Shown here: piece after piece, positions 14,536 to 22,005 of the stretch | How positions within the stretch are numbered: the stretch's first letter is position 1 | Layout: every line of letters starts with the position of its first letter | DNA from: CAZCGA01 sp964498075 | GTDB taxonomy: Bacteria; Desulfobacterota; Binatia; HRBIN30 | DNA length: 24,115 nt | Direction of reading: 5' to 3' | Assembly: GCA_964498075.1 (NCBI GenBank) | Contig: CAZCGA010000103.1 | Span: forward strand, 1-24,115 | Program-made: the position numbers and the translations under genes | The notes under the pieces: model-generated | The model's input: only the letters and a program-made list of their open reading frames with translations | Databases searched by the model: none | Told to the model about the DNA's origin: nothing

Positions 14536-16194
14536 ATGCTGTGGCGACGGTGTATGCTCCTGTGTATGGCGTGGGGGCTCGCAGCCTGCACGGGCTCGGG
14601 GCGGGAACCGCGTCCGCAGGACGCCGCGCTGTCGCCGGCTCCGGTGCCGTTGTTCGACGATCTCGGCACGCATCATCATCCGATCACCACGACGTCGCCC
14701 GAGGCGCAGCGCTACTTCGATCAAGGGCTGCGCCTCATCTACGCCTTCAATCACGACGAGGCGATCCGTGCATTCAAGGAAGCGGCTCGCCTCGATCCGT
14801 CCTGCGCGATGGCACAATGGGGCGTCGCCTTTGCCCTTGGGCCAAACTACAACCTGCCGCTCGACGCGGAACGCAACCGAGCGGCCTTTGAAGCCATGGA
14901 GCAGGCTGTGCGGCTCGCGGCGAAGGCGAGCGAACCCGAACGTGCCTACATCGCCGCGCTGGCGAAGCGCTACTCGCTGGCGCTCGACGCCGACCGCAAG
15001 GTGTTGGACCGCGCGTTTGCCGATGCCATGCGGCAAGTGAGCCGCGCCTTTCCGGACGATCTCGATGCCGCGACCCTGTACGCCGAGTCGCTGATGGATC
15101 TGCGGCCGTGGGACCTGTGGACGCCTGACGGCCGGCCGCAGCCGGGTACGCCGGAGATCCTCGCAACCTTGGAGCGCGTGATCAACAAGGACCCGATCCA
15201 TCCGGGCGCCAACCATTACTACATCCACGCGGTGGAAGCCTCGCCGCATCCGGAACGCGCGCTCGCCAGTGCCGGACGGCTCGGCAAACTGGTTCCCGGC
15301 GCCGGCCACCTCGTGCACATGCCGTCACACGTCTACATGCGCGTCGGCCGCTACGCCGAAGCCGCCGAAGCCAATCGCCAGGCGATAACCGTGGACCGCC
15401 GGTACCTCGAACGCGAGAAGCCGCAGGGCGTGTATCCAATGATGTACTACCCGCACAACATCCATTTCTTGTGGGCGGCGGCATGCATGGAGGGCCGCAG
15501 CACCGAAGCAATCGCCGCGGCGCGTGACCTCTCAGGCGCGCTGTCGGACGACATGGTACGCGCAATGCCGATGACCGAGTACTTCGTGCCGACGCCGCTC
15601 TTTGCACTGGCCCGGTTCGGCAAGTGGGACGCCATTCTCAAAGAGCCTGCGCCCCCAGTGGACCTGCAGTACAGCGCCGGTATGTGGCACTACGCGCGCG
15701 GCCTGGCGCTGGCGGCGAGCGGTCGATTTGATGACGCGGCGCACGAGCGGGACAGCGTCGAGGTGGCCGCCGCCCTCATGCCGTCCGACCGCATCGTCGG
15801 CGACAACACGCCGGCGGCCACGGCCTTGCGTTTGGCGGCGGCGGCGCTCGCCGGTGAGCTTGCGGCGCGGCGCGGGCGAACCAACGAGGCAGTGCATCAC
15901 CTGGAGATTGCGGTGCGCTTGCAAGATGGGCTGCCGTACGCCGAGCCGCCGCCGTGGTACTACCCGACGCGCCAGTCGCTTGGCGCGGTGTTGTTGGAGG
16001 CCGGGCGAGCGAAGGCGGCGGAACTAGTGTACCGCGAGGACCTGAGACGCAATCCAAACAACGGCTGGTCGCTGTTCGGGTTGTCGCAAAGCCTGCGGGC
16101 GCAAGGCGCAGAGCGCCGCGCCGACGGCATCGACGCGCGCTTCCGCGACGCCTGGAAGCAGGCGGACGTGACGCTCACGGCGTCGCGATTCTAA
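14536..16194 (+). CDS. TPR-containing lipoprotein
   Basis: A 552-residue protein with a lipoprotein signal peptide: MLWRRCMLLCMAWGLAAC, with the lipobox Cys at residue 18. The following TGSG and a Pro/Ala linker lead to HHHPITT and YFDQGLRLIYAFNHDEAIRAFKEAARLDPSCAMAQWGVAFALGPNYN, a clear tetratricopeptide repeat. Further helical repeats follow (HMPSHVYMRVGRYAEAAEANRQAI, LGAVLLEAGRAKAAELVYREDL). Proteins with this layout are common in Acidobacteria and delta-type proteobacteria and are thought to be outer-envelope scaffold proteins, but no precise role is known. GGGAGG five bases before ATG 14536 decides the start over the in-frame TTG at 14518. It lies 72 bases after the hydrolase, same strand. 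Confidence 0.9.
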   Translation: MLWRRCMLLCMAWGLAACTGSGREPRPQDAALSPAPVPLFDDLGTHHHPITTTSPEAQRYFDQGLRLIYAFNHDEAIRAFKEAARLDPSCAMAQWGVAFALGPNYNLPLDAERNRAAFEAMEQAVRLAAKASEPERAYIAALAKRYSLALDADRKVLDRAFADAMRQVSRAFPDDLDAATLYAESLMDLRPWDLWTPDGRPQPGTPEILATLERVINKDPIHPGANHYYIHAVEASPHPERALASAGRLGKLVPGAGHLVHMPSHVYMRVGRYAEAAEANRQAITVDRRYLEREKPQGVYPMMYYPHNIHFLWAAACMEGRSTEAIAAARDLSGALSDDMVRAMPMTEYFVPTPLFALARFGKWDAILKEPAPPVDLQYSAGMWHYARGLALAASGRFDDAAHERDSVEVAAALMPSDRIVGDNTPAATALRLAAAALAGELAARRGRTNEAVHHLEIAVRLQDGLPYAEPPPWYYPTRQSLGAVLLEAGRAKAAELVYREDLRRNPNNGWSLFGLSQSLRAQGAERRADGIDARFRDAWKQADVTLTASRF

Positions 16195-16384
16195 GTCCAG
16201 ATCCGGCAGCCCGAGCCGGTGCCGACGCGGAAACAGCGTGGCTCCCGGTCGAACAGCGTCGCAGAGCGCGTGGGTGCGCCGTCATCCGCGGCCACGCGCG
16301 GTGCCGATAGGTTTTGTGACGTCGCGAAGGCTTCGGGGTGTTGGCGCGCGACCCCGCTCTGCACAAGGGAACTCGGGCACGCAC

Positions 16385-16405
16385 GCTGCGCCGTCTCGGC
16401 GCAGC
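16385..16405. terminator. Strong hairpin after the TPR gene
   Basis: GCTGCGCCG-TCT-CGGCGCAGC is a perfect nine-base stem with a three-base loop, 190 bases after the TPR stop. It has no T-run, so it is not a classical intrinsic terminator. It sits directly beside the palindromic element at 16409 and may be part of it. Confidence 0.35.
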
Positions 16406-16408
16406 GGT

Positions 16409-16539
16409 TGAAACCGCGCGCTATGAAAGGCGCCAAGCCTGCCTGCGCAGGCACCCAACCCCGCCGACGCATGCATTTCGGGGTTGGGTGGAGAGTCGCC
16501 GGAGGGCGACTTTGGTGCTCCTCGTAGCGCGCGACTTCA
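16409..16539. repeat. Long imperfect palindrome, MITE/REP-like element
   Basis: About 131 bases that fold back on themselves. The centre is a perfect 12-base repeat, CACCCAACCCCG (16452-16463) against CGGGGTTGGGTG (16479-16490), with a 15-base loop. The outer arms also pair: TGAAaccGCGCGCTA at 16409 against TAGCGCGCgacTTCA at 16525-16539. Between them lie a smaller stem, GAGTCGCC against GGCGACTT (about 16493-16512), and scattered pairs. No ORF makes sense here. The structure resembles short non-autonomous palindromic elements that spread in GC-rich genomes. Only one copy is in the window. Confidence 0.55.
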
Positions 16540-16574
16540 TTCGCCGCGTTCGCTGCTGCAGGTCGACCCTGTCG

Positions 16575-16800
16575 ACGTTGTGTGCGAAGCCGCGCGACCC
16601 CGGTTGGCTTGACGATATGGTACGGGCGAAACGACCACGCCGGTTGCCGGTAGTCCTGAGCCGACAAGAGGTCGAAGCGTTGCTGGCGGCCCTTGACGGT
16701 ACCGCGTGGAGCATGGCAATGCTGCTCTACGGTTCTGGTCTGCGCCTGATGGAGTGCGTGTGACTACGCGTGAAGGATGCCGACTTCGCGAGAAGCGAGA
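16575..16800 (+). pseudogene. Integron integrase (IntI) fragment A, decayed
   Basis: Translation gives PGWLDDMVRAKRPRRLPVVLSRQEVEALLAALDG, then AWSMAMLLYGSGLRLMECV, a stop, then LRVKDADFARSE in the same frame (all by position). This is the junction region and the start of the catalytic domain of integron-type tyrosine recombinases: compare the RLPVVLT..EV, LLYGxGLRxxE and LRVKDxDF blocks of IntI proteins. The catalytic Arg of the LRxxEC block is present (GLRLMEC). The N-terminal domain and the rest of the catalytic domain (HxLRH...Tyr) are missing, and a TGA at 16761-16763 replaces a codon for Arg. Non-functional. It is followed by the attC at 16918. A second, separately decayed copy is at 21570. 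Confidence 0.8.
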
Positions 16801-16917
16801 ACAGCGCCCCGGCGACCAGATGGTAGGTGGACGGCACATCCGGCGTTAGCAAGCGAGCGTTGCGTCGTATCCGCCGCGCCGATGGAGCCGACAGTATCGG
16901 AAGTGTTCAAATCGATG

Positions 16918-17015
16918 GTCAAACACCGCAGGCATCTGCCCCGAAATGATCCGGCAACCCACGCGCTGGCTGCGTAGGTCGCCGATGTAATTCGGGAGGC
17001 GAAATCTGGTTGGGC
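16918..17015 (+). other. attC site 1
   Basis: R'' is GTCAAAC (16918-16924) and R' is GTTGGGC (17009-17015). The inner arms pair well: GCCCCGAAATGATCCGGC against GCCGATGTAATTCGGGAGGC, with CAG-AT-T-GCC outside. The apparent peptide 'KHRRHLPRNDPATHALAA' in this stretch is a by-product of the attC. It is nearly the same site as the one at 21864. Confidence 0.7.
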
Positions 17016-17045
17016 GGCAGGGAAGTAGAGCGAAGGAGGCTTCCG

Positions 17046-18071
17046 ATGGTACCCGATGGGGCCAAGGCTGTAGACGCGTCGTTGTTTCCCCACCTCATGC
17101 AGATGATCTGGGGCTTCATGGTCAGCCAAGCCGTTCACGTCGCAGCGAAGTTAGCAGTGGTCGATATCCTTCGTGATGGGGCAAAGACCGCGAGTGAGAT
17201 CGCGCAGGCGACCGCCTCCCAGGAAGGCGCTCTCCGCCGGCTTCTGAGTTTGCTGACGTCCGTGGACATCTTGCTTGAGGACGAACGAGGCCGGTTCTCC
17301 GCCACACCACTAGGTGCACTCCTGCGGTCAGATCATCCGGAATCCGCGCGGTCTTTGGCCGTGATGTGCGGCGAACCGTTCTTTTGGAGGGCGTGGGGGG
17401 ATCTCTGCGAAACCGTCAAGACCGGCAAGCCCGGCTTCGACCACGTCCATGGCAGCAGCTTCTTCGACTACCTCGCGCAGCACCCGGCCGACGCTGCGCT
17501 CTTCAACGCAGGGATGACGAGCGCGAGCGGCTTTGACCTTCCGGCGATCCTGAACGCCTACAACTTCTCGGTCTTCAAGAGGATCGTCGATGTTGCGGGT
17601 GGTCATGGAGCGCTGCTGCGCCGCATTCTCGAGATGTGTCCCACCGTAACCGGCGTCCTTTGCGATCTTCCCTCGGTCGTGGCCGGTGCCAGCGAGATCA
17701 GACAATCCAGCGTCGCCAATCGATGCGAGCTCGCCGGCACGGACATGTTCCAGTCGGTCCCCTCCGGGGGAGACGCATACATCCTCAAGCGGATCGTCCA
17801 TGATTGGAGCGACACCGAGTCAACTCGAATCCTGCAGAATTGCCGACGAGGTATCACGGCGAACGGGAAGCTCCTGGTGATAGAGTTCGTTGTAAAACCG
17901 CCGAACCAGCCCGATGTGGCGAAACTGATGGATCTCAATATGCTCGTACTCCTGACTGGGCTCGAACGAACCGAGGAAGAGTTCGGCAAGCTATACGCCT
18001 CGGCAGGTTTCAAGCTCACGCGGGTCGTTCCCGCGGGAAGGCTGTCAATTATCGAGGGTGTCGTCGCGTGA
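17046..18071 (+). CDS. O-methyltransferase family 2 (hydroxyneurospore/acetylserotonin type)
   Basis: A 341-residue SAM-dependent O-methyltransferase of the PF00891 type, cassette-borne. Residues 15-95 are the winged-helix dimerisation domain (QAVHVAAKLAVVDILRDGAKTASEIAQAT, by position), VDVAGGHGALLRRIL (181-195) is the SAM-binding motif, and LKRIVHDWSD (247-256) carries the catalytic His of the HDWSD motif. The end GRLSIIEGV is the usual last strand. Family members methylate hydroxyls of aromatic or polyketide compounds; the substrate is unknown. AGGAGG six bases before ATG 17046 decides the start. The gene begins 37 bases inside the cassette boundary at 17009 and ends 40 bases before attC site 2, a classic cassette layout. 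Confidence 0.9.
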   Translation: MVPDGAKAVDASLFPHLMQMIWGFMVSQAVHVAAKLAVVDILRDGAKTASEIAQATASQEGALRRLLSLLTSVDILLEDERGRFSATPLGALLRSDHPESARSLAVMCGEPFFWRAWGDLCETVKTGKPGFDHVHGSSFFDYLAQHPADAALFNAGMTSASGFDLPAILNAYNFSVFKRIVDVAGGHGALLRRILEMCPTVTGVLCDLPSVVAGASEIRQSSVANRCELAGTDMFQSVPSGGDAYILKRIVHDWSDTESTRILQNCRRGITANGKLLVIEFVVKPPNQPDVAKLMDLNMLVLLTGLERTEEEFGKLYASAGFKLTRVVPAGRLSIIEGVVA

Positions 18072-18111
18072 GAGCTGGCAAGCCCTCACTGGCTGCCTCG
18101 GAGCCGCTGCC

Positions 18112-18204
18112 GCCCAACCCGCGGTTGGAGCGGACCGGCAGGCAGCCAGCCTACTTCATGCGAGCGCCGGTGGCCGCCAGCCGCTCAACCGCGGGTCGTT
18201 GGGC
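18112..18204 (+). other. attC site 2
   Basis: Textbook site of 93 bases. R'' GCCCAAC (18112-18118) is the exact complement of R' GTTGGGC (18198-18204). Inside, CCGCGGTTGGAGCGG pairs with CCGCTCAACCGCGG, leaving one extra-helical G in the 5' arm, which is the polarity mark of attC sites. Confidence 0.85.
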
Positions 18205-18222
18205 AGATACGGAGGTCGCGTT

Positions 18223-18984
18223 ATGAAAAACTACGAACCTGTCATGAGCTTCGACGACGAGATGGCCGAGATTTACGACGATCAGGCCGTCCATGCCGGC
18301 GGCGATCCTGGCGAGCCGTCGGTCGGCGACATGCCGGCTACCGTCGCGTTCCTGGAAAAGTTGGCCCACGGCGGCCCAGCACTTGAACTCGCCATCGGCA
18401 CCGGCCGTATCGCGCTGCCCCTGAGTGCCCGTGGAATTACCGTCGACGGTATTGACTTCTCGCCGGCGATGGTCGCCAAGTTGCGCTCGAAGCCGGGTGG
18501 TGACCGGCTGTCAATCACGATAGGGAACTACGCCGATGTCAGCGTGCCGGGCACGTACCGGCTGGTGTACCTCGTAGCGAATTCGCTCTCGAACCTGCTG
18601 ACCCAAGACGAACAAGTCCGGTGCTTCGAGAACGTCGCGGCTCATCTCACCGACGACGGCTCGTTCGTCCTCGAGGCCGGCGTGCCGCACTGGCTCTATC
18701 GCCTGCAAAACAGTCAGTACGTCATGGCGGAGGCGATCGAGGTCGACGAGGTCCGGCTCGACGTAGCTCGACATGATCCGGTTATGCAGCGGCTCGAGGA
18801 GAGCCATATTCGTCTGTCGCGTGACCGCGTGCGGTTGAACCCGATCGTTACACGGTACACATGGCCGAGCGAGCTCGATCTCATGGCGCGGATTGCCGGG
18901 CTACGGTTGAAGGAGCGTTGGGACGGGTGGAACCGAGAGCCCTTCACCTCGACCGCCAACTGTATCTCCGTATACGGACATTGA
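18223..18984 (+). CDS. Class I SAM-dependent methyltransferase (cassette gene)
   Basis: A 253-residue methyltransferase with motif I ALELAIGTGRIALPLSARG (about residues 51-69), motif II VDGIDFSPAMVAKLR, then VYLVANSLSNLLTQDEQVRCFENVAAHL and LEAGVPHWLYRLQ. This is the Methyltransf_25-like type often found in environmental integron cassettes. No membrane segment. The substrate cannot be inferred. GGAGG (18211-18215) lies seven bases before ATG 18223, directly inside the cassette that starts at the attC 2 boundary, so the start is secure. The upstream in-frame extension to 18058 runs through the attC and is rejected. Confidence 0.9.
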   Translation: MKNYEPVMSFDDEMAEIYDDQAVHAGGDPGEPSVGDMPATVAFLEKLAHGGPALELAIGTGRIALPLSARGITVDGIDFSPAMVAKLRSKPGGDRLSITIGNYADVSVPGTYRLVYLVANSLSNLLTQDEQVRCFENVAAHLTDDGSFVLEAGVPHWLYRLQNSQYVMAEAIEVDEVRLDVARHDPVMQRLEESHIRLSRDRVRLNPIVTRYTWPSELDLMARIAGLRLKERWDGWNREPFTSTANCISVYGH

Positions 18985-19084
18985 TGGGCGGGTGCGACGC
19001 AAAGGCGACCATCGTGAATGAACGACTTCCGTCGGAACAGCCAGAAGGCGGCGGTACAACTTGCGGCAGCACCTGATGGCGGCC

Positions 19085-19178
19085 GTATAACCGAGTGATG
19101 TCGAAGAACATGAATTAAAGCAGCCGCCGCGCGCCAGCACCCACCGGCCCCAGTTCTGCCTGAACGCGACCGTTAGCC
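19085..19178 (+). other. Decayed attC candidate 3
   Basis: The 214 bases between 18984 and 19199 should hold the attC of the methyltransferase cassette. GTTAGCC (19172-19178) is a near-perfect R' and sits 20 bases before the next gene, as expected. The 5' arm is unclear: GTATAAC (19085-19091) with AGAAC inside pairs weakly with GTTCT near 19153, and an alternative arm begins near 19015. Probably an eroded site. Confidence 0.35.
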
Positions 19179-19198
19179 GGCGTACGTAGAATGATCAT

Positions 19199-19514
19199 AT
19201 GAACAAATGGAGCATTCCGGCGTGGCTTGAGCTTGAGGTGCGGCAGCGAGACAAAGAGTGCGTCTACTGCCGAATCCCGATGCTTGAGTCGCCCCCCGCC
19301 GACGGATCGCGAAGATCGGTCGCGACGTGGGAACACATCACTTAATGACGCGAGACTCGTCACTCGGGAGAATATCGCGAGATGCTGCGCGTCCTGCAAT
19401 TCAAGCAAAGGGACAAAGAGACTCTCCATCTGGATTGAGTCGAGTTACTGCAAGCGGCGCGGGATTGGCAGGGACACGGTTGCAGATGTTGTTAAGCAAG
19501 CGCTGAGCAGGTGA
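19199..19514 (+). pseudogene. Small HNH-type protein, broken by a frameshift
   Basis: The first frame (ATG 19199) encodes MNKWSIPAWLELEVRQRD, then KECVYCRIP and ATWEHIT, and stops at 19343-19345. The second frame continues without loss as NDARLVTRENIARCCASCNSSKG, then SYCKRRGIGRDTVADVVKQAL (all by position) to 19514. Joined, they make a complete ~105-residue zinc-binding HNH-like protein with CxxC, WEH and CCxxCNxxKG, a type I associate with integron cassettes. One extra T in the ACTTAATGAC stretch explains the break, because ACTAATGAC would read through as TND. It could be a true pseudogene or a sequencing error. Boundaries at 19172 and 19650 make it a single cassette. Confidence 0.75.
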
Positions 19515-19567
19515 CGCATATGGTGAATCGCGGACGTAGGCCGAGTGGCCGGTTGCATGGAGCAAAT

Positions 19568-19656
19568 GCCAAACAGAAGCGCTGGGGTGCACCGGCTTGG
19601 GCGGGGGCGGTTCCCGCGATCGCCTCTGCGCCGGCTGCTCGGCGCTGGCGTTCGGC
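19568..19656 (+). other. attC site 4
   Basis: R'' GCCAAAC (19568-19574) and R' GTTCGGC (19650-19656). AGCGCTGGGGTGCACCGGC pairs with GCCGGCTGCTCGGCGCT with small bulges. It closes the cassette of the frameshifted HNH gene. The open frames through this stretch are not genes. Confidence 0.65.
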
Positions 19657-19736
19657 CCCGGCTGAACAGCTTACGTCCCGTCTCGAACGTGCAGAACTGT
19701 ACTGAATCGGCATCACCACCTGCTAGAGTCGCTTCC

Positions 19737-19871
19737 GTGAATCGCGTACCACTGACCCAACAGCAATTTGGCCTGATCGTCACGCCGCCGGACTGGATCC
19801 CGCCGAGATTTCGTTGGCGCGCTGGCTCCGCCTTCCTCGAGTGCTCCGACCCCTCGACACCGTGGCGGTGA
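19737..19871 (+). CDS. Small cassette ORF, 44 residues, unrecognised
   Basis: GTG start, translation VNRVPLTQQQFGLIVTPPDWIPPR then a short basic and acidic end. It lies 80 bases inside the cassette that begins at 19650. Its TGA overlaps the ATG of the next ORF (TGATG), which would give coupled translation. No ribosome binding site or known domain is seen. It may instead be the 5' half of one gene whose frame was shifted near 19865. Confidence 0.35.
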   Translation: MNRVPLTQQQFGLIVTPPDWIPPRFRWRAGSAFLECSDPSTPWR

Positions 19872-20113
19872 TGGCTAGCGGGTGTGAGAATACACCGCGG
19901 TACATCAACGGCATCCTTGCGATTGCCGGTGCCGATGTGCTCGTCTTGGAGCGCAACCCGAGGACAGGCGAGCCGGAAGGTAACGCTTACCACTACGTAT
20001 TCCAGGAGAGTGGCCATTCTCAATACCCCTACGTCATGCACGGCTTCTTCAGGGCGGAGACGCGCATCCCGCACTGGTTTGCGGCTGAGGATTTGAGTGT
20101 CTATTGGGGCTGA
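19871..20113 (+). CDS. Hypothetical cassette protein, 80 residues
   Basis: ATG 19871 gives MASGCENTPRYINGILAIAG, then ADVLVLERNPRTGEPEG, AYHYVFQESGHSQYPYVMHG and a Trp-rich end DLSVYWG. I do not recognise a family. The rich use of conserved-looking Gly, Tyr and His residues and the fit between the boundaries at 19650 and 20134 argue that it is coding. The frame is open upstream to a TTG at 19814 and beyond, so the true N-terminus is uncertain. A joined product with the preceding 44 residues is possible. Confidence 0.5.
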   Translation: MASGCENTPRYINGILAIAGADVLVLERNPRTGEPEGNAYHYVFQESGHSQYPYVMHGFFRAETRIPHWFAAEDLSVYWG

Positions 20114-20121
20114 CGCGGAGA

Positions 20122-20141
20122 GGCCGAATAGGCGTTCGGCC
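20122..20141. other. Possible collapsed attC / cassette boundary
   Basis: GGCCGAA-taggcg-TTCGGCC is a seven-base inverted repeat nine bases after the previous stop. It contains GTTCGGC (20134-20140), the same R'-like core as at 19650 and 21955. It looks like an attC that has lost its middle. The next cassette would start here. The 94-base gap otherwise holds only the ribosome binding site of the next gene. Confidence 0.35.
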
Positions 20142-20207
20142 GCATGAACGCTCGACCGACGGATAGCCGCCATGCATCCTGACATCGGGCCTCAAGGAGC
20201 AACGAGT

Positions 20208-21059
20208 ATGCGTCTCGTCTCCTGGAATATTCGGCACGGCGGTGGGCGACGGCTAAGTGCCATCTATGACGCCCTCATCGGGCACGCAGCGGACGTCATC
20301 ATCCTCACCGAATACCGGCCCGCCCCCGGCGCGGCCCTACTCGCGCGCCTCGCCGCCGCCGGATGGCCACATGCAGTGACCTCCGATCCGGCGCCGCGCC
20401 GGAATGGCGTAGCCGTCCTGTCACGCGAGTCATTCCTTGTGCGCAGCTCACCCAGGTTGGTACCGCTCGAGCGGTGGGTCGAGGTCGAATTGGCGGCGTA
20501 CGGACTAGCCCTCGCCGCCGTCTACGTACCGGTCCGGGGCCGAGACGCCACGAGGAAGGACGCCTATTGGCGCGAGGTGCTGGAAGCAGCCGCAATGCGG
20601 CGGCACGCGTCGTTCCTCTTCGTGGGCGACTGGAACACTGGTGCCCCGATCGGTGACGCCGAGCCGGAGGGTAGGGGATTCAGCTGCTGCGAGCACTTTG
20701 CTGCCATGCCCGCGCACGGGTTCGTCGAGGCGTGGCGGCTGCTGCATCCGCGCCAGCGTGCGTTCTCTTGGTACAGTCGACGCGGTGGCAGGGACCTGAA
20801 CGGCTTTCGGATCGACCACGCTTTCCTATCTGAACAGCTCCGTGAGCGACTGGTGTCATGCGAATATTCCGACATCGAGCGTTGCGCTGGTGTCTCGGAC
20901 CACGCAGCTCTCCTGCTCGAGCTTCGAGCACCTACTGTCCAACGCGGCGTAGGCCGGTCGGGACAATTTCCCGACGTTGCGCGCAATCGGAGGAACGACG
21001 CCGCGGCTTTGCCGAACAAGGCGGCTGCAGGCGACGGCCACCACGAGGCCATTCGGTGA
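20208..21059 (+). CDS. Endonuclease/exonuclease/phosphatase family protein (cassette gene)
   Basis: A 283-residue EEP-superfamily protein (exonuclease III / DNase I fold). The ordered catalytic motifs are all present: SWNIRHGG with the metal-site Asn (residue 7), ILTEYRP with Glu 36, VGDWNTG with Asp 141 and Asn 143, FRIDHAFLS around 203, and the final SDHAALLLEL with Asp 231-His 232. Members cut DNA, RNA or phospho-compounds; the substrate is not known. AAGGAG eight bases before ATG 20208 decides the start over ATG 20172. The last ~45 residues, after LLLELRAP, are low in pattern. About 16 of them are encoded inside the attC (21011-21059), so the natural stop was probably lost and the frame runs on. 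Confidence 0.88.
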   Translation: MRLVSWNIRHGGGRRLSAIYDALIGHAADVIILTEYRPAPGAALLARLAAAGWPHAVTSDPAPRRNGVAVLSRESFLVRSSPRLVPLERWVEVELAAYGLALAAVYVPVRGRDATRKDAYWREVLEAAAMRRHASFLFVGDWNTGAPIGDAEPEGRGFSCCEHFAAMPAHGFVEAWRLLHPRQRAFSWYSRRGGRDLNGFRIDHAFLSEQLRERLVSCEYSDIERCAGVSDHAALLLELRAPTVQRGVGRSGQFPDVARNRRNDAAALPNKAAAGDGHHEAIR

Positions 21060-21108
21060 CATCGAGGTGTCGCGTTTTGGTGGCCGCGCCTGATCCGCAG
21101 CGTTAAGC
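21011..21108 (+). other. attC site 5
   Basis: R'' GCCGAAC (21011-21017) and R' GTTAAGC (21102-21108). The stem AGGCGaCGGCCACCA pairs with TGGTGGCCGCGCCT, perfect except for one extra-helical A. It overlaps the end of the endonuclease-like frame and starts the lipoprotein cassette. Confidence 0.8.
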
Positions 21109-21538
21109 CAGGCGCGGCGCACGGGTCGCGCGAAGTGTCTTGTCACTCTAGGAGGGGGTGTCCATGCATTACGCAAGGCTTCTCGTGCTCGTCGTCGCGA
21201 CGCAGGCGCTCGGTTGCGCGTCCACCATTCTGCTGAACTACTCGCTCCTCTCTACGCGGAGCGTCGACCTCTCCCGTACTCCAACCCTCGAACAACGCGC
21301 GATACGCACCAGCGGGGAGGACAAGACCCGGACCGTCACCATCATTCCAATCGGAACCCTTTCCCTGCAGGAAGCGATCGACAATGCCCTCAGCTCCGTT
21401 CCGGGCTGCGTGGCGCTCAAGGACGGCACCATCAAGTTGGAATACGGGGGCCTTCCGTTTGTCTACCTGGAGAGTAGGATCATCGTCGAAGGGTTCCCGA
21501 TCATCGATCCTGAGTTGGCCGGAGAGGCTGGGCGCTGA
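21102..21538 (+). repeat. Duplicated lipoprotein cassette, copy 1
   Basis: From the GTTAAGC core to the stop of the lipoprotein gene this stretch matches 23486-23920. The likeness begins exactly at CGTTAAGCCAGG, the attC cut site, and ends at the stop codon. The coding part differs at six positions by my count. The 55-base leader differs more, with several indels. Confidence 0.85.
21164..21538 (+). CDS. Small cassette-borne lipoprotein, copy 1
   Basis: A 124-residue protein with a lipoprotein signal peptide: MHYARLLVLVVATQALGC, lipobox LGC with Cys 18. The mature part has STRSVDLSRTP, then TVTIIPIGTLSLQEAIDNALSSVPGCVAL and LEYGGLPFVYLESRIIVEGFPII (by position). This resembles small envelope lipoproteins of environmental cassettes, but I cannot name a family. 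AGGAGGGGG lies just before ATG 21164. A twin lies at 23546 and differs by one residue (Glu 121 here, Lys there). The gene sits directly after the attC 5 boundary, then an IntI fragment and attC 6 follow, all in one 853-base cassette. Confidence 0.85.
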   Translation: MHYARLLVLVVATQALGCASTILLNYSLLSTRSVDLSRTPTLEQRAIRTSGEDKTRTVTIIPIGTLSLQEAIDNALSSVPGCVALKDGTIKLEYGGLPFVYLESRIIVEGFPIIDPELAGEAGR

Positions 21539-21569
21539 GGCTAGCACGCCGCGGGTGGGTAGGCTCGGT

Positions 21570-21755
21570 CACGGGGAAGAGAAGCGGGCTGCCAGCCGCC
21601 GGTAGTGCTGAGCCGACAAGAGGTCGAAGCGTTGCGGCGGCGCTTGACCGTACTGCGTGGAGCATGGCAATGCTGCTCTACGGTCCCTGGTCTGCGCGTC
21701 ATGGAGTGCCTGCGGTTGCGGGTGAAGGAAAGCGACTTCGCTGGAGGCGAGAACA
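21570..21755 (+). pseudogene. Integron integrase (IntI) fragment B, decayed
   Basis: Homologous to fragment A. Blocks VLSRQEVEALRRRL, then in a shifted frame AWSMAMLLYG, then back to PGLRVMECLRLRVKESDFAGGE. At least two indels break it. It lacks both the N-terminal domain and the catalytic His/Tyr region, like fragment A. Unlike A, the Arg codon of LRLRVK is intact here. The likeness to A continues for another ~200 bases into the attC at 21864, so the two are copies of one unit. Confidence 0.75.
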
Positions 21756-21863
21756 GAGCCCCGCCGACCAGGTGGAGGTCACATCCGGCGTTGGCAAGCG
21801 AGCGTTGCGGCGTATCAGCGTCGGGACAATGGAGCCGGCAGCAACCGAAGTTTCCAATCTATG

Positions 21864-21961
21864 ATCAAACACCGCAGGCATCTGCCCCGAAATGATCCGG
21901 CACCCCACGCGCTGGCGGCGTGGGTCGCCGATCTCATTCGAGAGGGGGAATCTGGTTCGGC
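21864..21961 (+). other. attC site 6
   Basis: R'' ATCAAAC (21864-21870), R' GTTCGGC (21955-21961). The stem CCCGAAATGATCCGGC pairs with GCCGATCTCATTCGAG. Same length (98 bases) and nearly the same sequence as attC site 1, both ending AATCTG just before the core. Confidence 0.7.
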
Positions 21962-22005
21962 CCGCCTAGCGCGACGTGCTACGGTGAACCCGGCGGAAGA
22001 CGATC

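Noticed and set aside
16338..16763. A 141-residue plus-strand ORF as a gene
   Set aside because: Its first half runs through the palindromic element. Only the end is meaningful, and that is an integrase fragment cut by a stop codon.
16790..16845. A further attC ending at GGCGTTAGC after integrase fragment A
   Set aside because: The 3' core is good, but the 5' arm pairs poorly and copy B has GGCGTTGGC. Too weak to list.
16905..16977. Conserved-looking peptide KHRRHLPRNDPATHALAAW, present twice (also near 21861)
   Set aside because: At first this looked like a small protein or antitoxin. The DNA folds as an attC with correct end cores, so the peptide likeness comes from the site and not from a gene.
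20935..20985. GTCCAAC...GTTGCGC with a GTCGGG/CCCGAC hairpin as an extra attC
   Set aside because: Too short and too uneven between the arms, and it lies inside the endonuclease-like frame. Probably chance or a very old scar.
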